Shown here: positions 27,311 through 32,463 of the stretch, piece after piece
How the letters are laid out: each line of letters opens with the position of its first letter
How positions within the stretch are numbered: position 1 is the first letter of the stretch
Assembly (NCBI GenBank): GCA_002778965.1
Contig: PEXX01000050.1
Coordinates: forward strand, 1 to 32,463
Direction: 5' to 3'
DNA: 32,463 nt
From: Candidatus Kuenenbacteria bacterium CG08_land_8_20_14_0_20_37_23
GTDB taxonomy: Bacteria; Patescibacteriota; Patescibacteriia; UBA2196; GWA2-42-15
The notes under the pieces: generated by a model
The model's input: the letters and a program-made list of their open reading frames with translations, nothing else
What the model was told of the DNA's origin: nothing
Database searches by the model: none
Translations under genes and position numbers: made by a program

Positions 27311-28033
27311 ATGCGTATGAACAAACTCGTAATTGACATTGAAACAGTCGGAAAAAACATGGAGGACACTGACGATATTGCCAAGGACTATTTTCGCGAG
27401 TGGGCGGAGAGTTCGGCAAAGGAAGAAAAAGATATCGCAGTTGAGCTTGAAAAAATCGAGGAGGGTTTCAGTTTTTCGCCGTTGACAGCGGAAGTTGTGT
27501 GCATTGGAATGCTGAATCCTGTCACGAACAAGGGCAGGGTTTATTATCAGGAGCCCGGGAATGAAGGTAAAAAATTTAATGACAATGGCATTGAATTTGA
27601 AGCAATGGCAGAGCCGCGAATGCTTGAAAAATTTTGGGCGGATATTTTAAGCTATGTAGAGTTTATCACTTTCAATGGCCGCGGTTTTGATATTCCTTTT
27701 TTAATGATAAGATCAGCTGTCCATAAGATAAAACCAACGAAAAATTTAATGTCCAACCGCTATTTAAATAGCCAATTTAGCGGCTCAAGGCATATTGATC
27801 TGCAGGATCAATTTCAATTTTATGGCGCTGTTTGGGGCAAGCGCGGTTATAATCTGCATATGTTTTGCCAAGCTTTCGGCATTATCAGCCCAAAAAGAAA
27901 AGGAGTTTCCGGCAGCCACGTTAAGGAGATGTTTCAGGCTAAAAAATATGAGGACATTGCCCGCTATAATGTGGATGATTTATATGCCACAGCCGCGCTT
28001 TATAAATATTGGCAAGAATATATTGACGTTTAG
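27311..28033 (+). CDS. Predicted 3'-5' exonuclease, RNase H-like/PolB-associated DEDD fold
   Basis: 'LVIDIETVG', 'FITFNGRGFDIPFL', 'HIDLQDQFQFYG', 'YNVDDLYATAALY' (DED...D motifs). Confidence 0.85.
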   Translation: MRMNKLVIDIETVGKNMEDTDDIAKDYFREWAESSAKEEKDIAVELEKIEEGFSFSPLTAEVVCIGMLNPVTNKGRVYYQEPGNEGKKFNDNGIEFEAMAEPRMLEKFWADILSYVEFITFNGRGFDIPFLMIRSAVHKIKPTKNLMSNRYLNSQFSGSRHIDLQDQFQFYGAVWGKRGYNLHMFCQAFGIISPKRKGVSGSHVKEMFQAKKYEDIARYNVDDLYATAALYKYWQEYIDV

Positions 28034-28111
28034 TAAAACAAAAATTCATACCAATAGAAGGTATGAGTTTTTGGATTTGAAAAAAACAACCGAAAATGAT
28101 ACTTTTAAAAC

Positions 28112-28765
28112 ATGAAAATATCAGCCATTGTGCCGGTCTATAATGAAGATCAACGCGAATTAAACATCTTGTTGCAAGAACTAGACGGTTTTGTCGATAG
28201 TGTCATAATTGTTGATGACGGCTCTATTCCGCGATTGGATTTTAAAAATTACACGCTTCTAAGACACGCAATCAATCGCGGACAGGGAGCAGCCCTGCAG
28301 ACAGGCACGGATTTTGCCATTGCTCACGGCGCCAATATTATTGTTCACTTTGACGCTGACTGTCAGCACAGGCCAGTGGATATTGTTGCTTTAATCAAGC
28401 CCATTCAAGATGGTCAAGCAGATTTTGTTTTTGGCTCCAGGTTTCTTGGCGAAAAAAATGACATGCCATGGAGCAAAAAATATTTTATCCATCCGCTTGC
28501 CAGGATTATCAACCTCATTTTTACGGGTCTGAAGCTTTCCGATGTTCATAATGGTCTGCGCGCTTTTAGTTCAAGTGTCGCGTCTCGCGTTCATCTATCC
28601 CAGGATAGAATGGCACATAATACCGAATATTCTTATTTGGTTAAAAAAAATAAAATTAAATATTCCGAAGTACCAGTTAGAGTAATTTACCATAGATACG
28701 GTCAGACCGCTATTGGGGGTTTTAAAATATTGAAAGAATTATTTTTAGGAAAATTATTAAAATAA
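28112..28765 (+). CDS. Dolichyl-phosphate mannosyltransferase-like GT2
   Basis: 'ISAIVPVYNED', 'VIIVDDGS', 'NRGQGAALQTGTDFA', 'VHFDADCQHRPVDI', 'FGSRFLG'. Confidence 0.9.
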   Translation: MKISAIVPVYNEDQRELNILLQELDGFVDSVIIVDDGSIPRLDFKNYTLLRHAINRGQGAALQTGTDFAIAHGANIIVHFDADCQHRPVDIVALIKPIQDGQADFVFGSRFLGEKNDMPWSKKYFIHPLARIINLIFTGLKLSDVHNGLRAFSSSVASRVHLSQDRMAHNTEYSYLVKKNKIKYSEVPVRVIYHRYGQTAIGGFKILKELFLGKLLK

Positions 28766-28769
28766 ACAT

Positions 28770-29108
28770 ATGTCTTTGATACAAATTCTCGCGCTTGTTT
28801 TTTGCCTTTTCGCCTTATGGCGCGTCATCCTGAAATTTCGTCGCCAAGAGCTCAAAATCACGGAATTTTTCATGTGGCTTATTTTTTGGCTGGCAGTCGG
28901 TGTGGCTTTTGTGACACCAGAGTCTTTGACCAGATTAGCTAACGTGCTTGGTATTGGCAGGGGCGCGGATCTTGTCCTGTATGTCGCGGTGGTGGTCGTC
29001 TTTTATCTTATGTTCCGTATTTTCGTGCGCCTAGAAAACATGGAAAGAAATATTACCAAAATCGTCAGAAAAGACGCGCTAAAGGATAAAGACAGCCAGA
29101 ACGAATGA
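28770..29108 (+). CDS. DUF2304 family membrane protein
   Basis: 'KITEFFMWLIFWLAVGVAFVTPESLTRLANVLGIGRGADLVLYVAVVVVFYLMFRIFVRLENMERNITKIVRKDAL'; next to GT2, as is typical. Confidence 0.85.
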   Translation: MSLIQILALVFCLFALWRVILKFRRQELKITEFFMWLIFWLAVGVAFVTPESLTRLANVLGIGRGADLVLYVAVVVVFYLMFRIFVRLENMERNITKIVRKDALKDKDSQNE

Positions 29109-29110
29109 TA

Positions 29111-29180
29111 CAAAAAACAACCCATTTTACACAATAACTTTTTAAAAAAAGATACAGTGAAAAATAAGGGTTGTTTTTTG
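29111..29180 (+). terminator. Long imperfect hairpin, probable terminator of the GT2-DUF2304 unit
   Basis: caaaaaacaaccc (29111-29123)/gggttgttttttg (29168-29180), extended by attttacac/gtgaaaaat; ends in a T-rich stretch. Confidence 0.55.
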
Positions 29181-29219
29181 GTTTGGTTTAATTTTTTTAA
29201 TTTTTTATTTAATTCAATA

Positions 29220-29290
29220 ATAGACTTTTTGTTTTAGTTTGTATTCGATCCCGCCAGTACGGGACAAATACATTATCGTACAAAGTCTAT
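29220..29290. repeat. Nested imperfect palindrome
   Basis: atagacttt/aaagtctat outer arms, tttgt/acaaa middle arms, tcccg-ccagta-cggga centre. Confidence 0.6.
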
Positions 29291-29313
29291 GTGAAAACAA
29301 AAATTAAGTTGCT

Positions 29314-29335
29314 GATTTACGCAAACGCGTAAATC
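29314..29335. repeat. Perfect 9-bp hairpin
   Basis: gatttacgc-aaac-gcgtaaatc. Confidence 0.7.
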
Positions 29336-29344
29336 CTAATAGGA

Positions 29345-29381
29345 GTCAGACCATCGGGGAATTTTTCCCCGACGATCTGAC
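29345..29381. repeat. 17-bp imperfect hairpin downstream of the C25 peptidase stop
   Basis: gtcagaccatcggggaa-ttt-ttccccgacgatctgac, two mismatches; no U-tract on either side. Confidence 0.65.
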
Positions 29382-29402
29382 TTACCCGTCAAAAAAGTCA
29401 TC

Positions 29403-32400
29403 TTAACGTAACAGCATCATCTTCATCGTTTTGCTGTAATCGCCAACTTCCAGACGGTAGAAGTAGACGCCACTTGTCAGGTCGCTAGCATCAAAAGTAA
29501 CTTTGTAGGTATTGGCAGTCTTGTGTTCATTAACCAAATCCGCTACTTTCTGACCAAGAACATTGTAAACACTGAGTTTTACTATGCCAGCTTTAGCAAT
29601 GGTGTAATTGATCAATGTTTCCGGATCGAATGGATTCGGATAGTTTTGGAATAATGAAAATTTGACCGGCACAGCAGTTTCAGCCGACGCCCAAACTTTA
29701 ATGCGGGCTGAAGCGCTCAATTTTTCATCAGCATTGATCCGGTAACTGTCCAGTTTCAATTCACTCACCTTTCCGTAGTTGCCAATGACCGAAAATAAAA
29801 TTTCCAAATATTCGCCGTGTTCTTTTAACGGTTTCAATGAAAAACCGGTAACTAATAATTTCCCAGATTCAACTTCATTCTGATAAACTTCAAAATTGCT
29901 GCCGTAATCGATTTTATTTATCCGGTCAAATTTCAATGCGCCTACATCAAAGGTCAGACAAATATCAAACGAATAAATCATCTGCTCTTTTTCAGCAACG
30001 ATTGGAATGCGGACAGTTTTTCCGGGCTGTGCCTCAGTATCTTTTAAATAGGAATATTTCATATTTGTCGAGGCAGCTTTGGCTAAATTTCCCGAATACG
30101 ACCAGTTGCCATCGACGTCACCCAGAATGACAGCATTAAAATCTTGATTCGATTCATCGCAACTCAATGCTGGATAAGATCGCTTATTCGGATTAAATTT
30201 CCAATCACCAATATAACAACTGGAACCGGGAGAAATTCCAACTGCATACTTGGCGATTAATGATGCGTCATACATCAGGACCGCCCCGTTTTTATCCACA
30301 TCCGCTGCAATTCTCTGTTCATCGCTGACATCCGGCAGCAGCCCCACAGCAATTCTTGCTGCCAAAGCAGCATCATATCCGAGGATACAGGGCTCGGTGA
30401 CAGGGGTGGTTTTCTCAGCCGAAAGAGTATAACTTGCTCCGTCTTGTAATGAATTGAAACTGAATGTGCCACTGGTTCCGGTTGTTTGCGATTGCGATGT
30501 ATCCCCGCTGATACTGACCACAGAATGGCTGAGCGGATTTCCCGAGCTAAAATAAGCGACATTGCCTGATAAAGTATGCGCAGCAACCGGATTTAATCCC
30601 GGTCTGTATAGCGACGGATCGCCGTACAAATTGAAATCAAACATATTTTGCCAGCCCACATAGCCCCAGGAACTGTACATAAAATGCGTTGAATAATAAA
30701 CTTTGGAATTAAACAGCGCATCGCCAACCTTATCGTCGCGATTAATTAAATAATAAAAGAAGTAATAGTCCAGAGAGGCGTTGCCCCCATGGTTTTGGTG
30801 GCACCAGCCAATGCTGTACCAAGATAACCGGCTCGAAGCCACAATTCCGGATGATCCGCGTTTAATCATTTCTTTGCCTAAGTTTGTGCTTTCAGGCCAA
30901 CCATTGTTACAGGAACAAGCAAAAATAACTGGTGAATAAGTATTACTCAATGATCCGCAATCGCCGGCAGAAATCATCGCATCAAAACTGAGTTCTCCAG
31001 CACTGGTCTCTGGTACGCCGTCTCCATCATCAGAACGCCACCATTTTCGGTAAGCTGAAGTTTTGCTGCCGTGCGCCCACCAGTTGATCGTGCCGTATTG
31101 TCCATCAGACCAGTCATTAACGACATTATTGTGAGTCAAGGATTTTGTGCAGGAATAGGCACTGGCATCCAAACCGGCTTTTTCATACATGGTTGTGTAA
31201 CTACCGCTGATGTTTTGAATCAAAACTTTATGAATCTCCATCAGAGTAGCGCCGTCGGTTTTGGCGTAACCGCGGTTATCTTCGTTAGTGTAATTGATCA
31301 TTGCCCCTAGTAACAAAGCATTTTTTTTCCACGATCCTCGGTTACTTTCAAAATTGATTAATTTGTTACATATCATGGAAACGGTGGAAGCATCGCTCCA
31401 GGGAATTCGTCCCACGATAACTTCCGGGACCCAATCAACATTGTCCTGACCATATTCACCGTAACGACTGTCTCCATCTGAATTCCAGTTGCCGGTTAAA
31501 TCAGCATAATAATAATCTGTTGGCGTATCTTCGCTGGTTGTGTCTGGTTTTGGACTGCACATGCGCATCGGAATATCTGAAACATCACCAATGATCAGCA
31601 CATACTCAATTCCGCACTCTGAATATTTATCAATTAAAAAATTCCTTATTTTTTGCGGCAGATCCGAGCCGCTGTAATTACTGTTAATCCAGGTCACTGT
31701 TACAACGTTTACCGAATAGCCAACGCTCTGCTTCCAATTCACGAATGACGTTACTGTATTTTGTAAAGCATCGGTGGTAATAATAACGTAATCATAGTAT
31801 GATGAACTGCTGTTAGGTTCAAAATACTTTTGATACCATTGTTTTGCTTCATCGTAATTATAAATCAAAATAGAAGCATTTCTGCCGGTCGGACTGTCTG
31901 CTAAATTTTGTTTTAAGGGAGAATATTTTTGTTTTGCAGCCGTTAAAGTATATTCAACTCTTATTGACGCGCTTTTAAAATAGACCAATTGTTGCGTAAC
32001 CGGATTGTAAGCAAAAGGTGTGAAATTTATGCGGACAAATTGGAATTGGCGATAGTTGCCCTCCCCGTCAAAAATTACAGCTTCCTGCGGATAAAAAGAA
32101 TCGGTAGAATAAGCAACTCTTTTATTCTCCCGAAAAATCCGCACTGCTTCATCGGACAGGACTGGATCGCCATCCATCGGGAGCATCATGGGAGCAGGCA
32201 CAATCCTATACTTACCATCAAGTAATTCTTTGTCCAAACTTACAATATTTATCGAATTGAATTCAGCGCCCGGCGGAACCGCTACCAAAAAAGTCTTGCT
32301 GGGGAGCATCGGTTTTCCCGGTGTCAGGGTGTTGCCAAAATTGTTCATTCGAATTTCCTGGGAGCTATCAGGCAGGTTGACTATTTCATAATTTTCGGCT

Positions 32401-32463
32401 GTCAAATCAACTGTCAATTGTTCAGCTTTTGCGTTGGAAGCCAATACGCATAACAAGACGAGT
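29403..32463 (-). CDS. C25 (gingipain-like) secreted peptidase with dockerin-like, cohesin-like and type IX secretion C-terminal sorting domains (5' partial)
   Basis: Catalytic-type 'WWAHGS' and 'VIFACSCNNGW'; dockerin-like 'DVDKNGAVLMYDASLIAKYAVG'; T9SS type A tail 'FQNYPNPFDPETLINYTIAKAGIVKLSVYNVLGQKVADLV...LTSGVYFYRLEVGDYSKTMKMMLLR'. Frame stays open to the window edge (LVLLCVLASNAKA, signal-peptide-like). Confidence 0.88.
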   Translation of the reverse strand, partial: LVLLCVLASNAKAEQLTVDLTAENYEIVNLPDSSQEIRMNNFGNTLTPGKPMLPSKTFLVAVPPGAEFNSINIVSLDKELLDGKYRIVPAPMMLPMDGDPVLSDEAVRIFRENKRVAYSTDSFYPQEAVIFDGEGNYRQFQFVRINFTPFAYNPVTQQLVYFKSASIRVEYTLTAAKQKYSPLKQNLADSPTGRNASILIYNYDEAKQWYQKYFEPNSSSSYYDYVIITTDALQNTVTSFVNWKQSVGYSVNVVTVTWINSNYSGSDLPQKIRNFLIDKYSECGIEYVLIIGDVSDIPMRMCSPKPDTTSEDTPTDYYYADLTGNWNSDGDSRYGEYGQDNVDWVPEVIVGRIPWSDASTVSMICNKLINFESNRGSWKKNALLLGAMINYTNEDNRGYAKTDGATLMEIHKVLIQNISGSYTTMYEKAGLDASAYSCTKSLTHNNVVNDWSDGQYGTINWWAHGSKTSAYRKWWRSDDGDGVPETSAGELSFDAMISAGDCGSLSNTYSPVIFACSCNNGWPESTNLGKEMIKRGSSGIVASSRLSWYSIGWCHQNHGGNASLDYYFFYYLINRDDKVGDALFNSKVYYSTHFMYSSWGYVGWQNMFDFNLYGDPSLYRPGLNPVAAHTLSGNVAYFSSGNPLSHSVVSISGDTSQSQTTGTSGTFSFNSLQDGASYTLSAEKTTPVTEPCILGYDAALAARIAVGLLPDVSDEQRIAADVDKNGAVLMYDASLIAKYAVGISPGSSCYIGDWKFNPNKRSYPALSCDESNQDFNAVILGDVDGNWSYSGNLAKAASTNMKYSYLKDTEAQPGKTVRIPIVAEKEQMIYSFDICLTFDVGALKFDRINKIDYGSNFEVYQNEVESGKLLVTGFSLKPLKEHGEYLEILFSVIGNYGKVSELKLDSYRINADEKLSASARIKVWASAETAVPVKFSLFQNYPNPFDPETLINYTIAKAGIVKLSVYNVLGQKVADLVNEHKTANTYKVTFDASDLTSGVYFYRLEVGDYSKTMKMMLLR

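Noticed and set aside
1-32463. CRISPR array, tRNA genes, transposase or recoded UGA
   Set aside because: No regularly spaced repeats or tRNA T-arm patterns noticed and no transposase-like ORFs. TGA terminates several genes (for example at 17419, 25548 and 29108), so code 11 applies.

Overview
AT-rich bacterial contig fragment. Its gene content and style look like Candidate Phyla Radiation / Patescibacteria (Parcubacteria-like), using standard code 11 with TGA as stop. It holds about 25 supportable protein genes. Envelope and glycan genes: an Fn3-like surface protein (partial), DUF4012, a ManC-like nucleotidyltransferase, MltG, a polyprenyl-P sugar transferase, three GT2-type glycosyltransferases, RodA/FtsW and DUF2304. 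Information-processing genes: priA-def-fmt, greA, bL25, rpmE-prfA-prmC and rpsB-tsf-pyrH. Also gap, a PolB-like 3'-5' exonuclease, a DUF3048/YerB-like protein and an SLT-like protein with C-terminal repeats. RNase P RNA (rnpB) is on the minus strand at 6541-7071, with a consensus promoter and a perfect 14-bp P1 helix. Main items for a second look: (1) a ~375-nt structured non-coding RNA or leader at ~3840-4214, with a near-consensus extended -10 promoter, at least five hairpins, a long-range helix and an intrinsic terminator, matching no family I recognise; (2) a PriA homologue that has lost Walker A and motif VI but keeps its Zn-binding cysteines; (3) a ~120-nt intergenic element closed by a 17-bp inverted repeat after the bL25 gene; (4) a truncated C25 (gingipain-like) peptidase with a type IX secretion sorting tail at the right edge, which is out of place in a CPR genome and may mark a chimeric contig or horizontal transfer; (5) a dense hairpin cluster at that junction. 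All calls come from reading the sequence only; no searches or folding programs were run.
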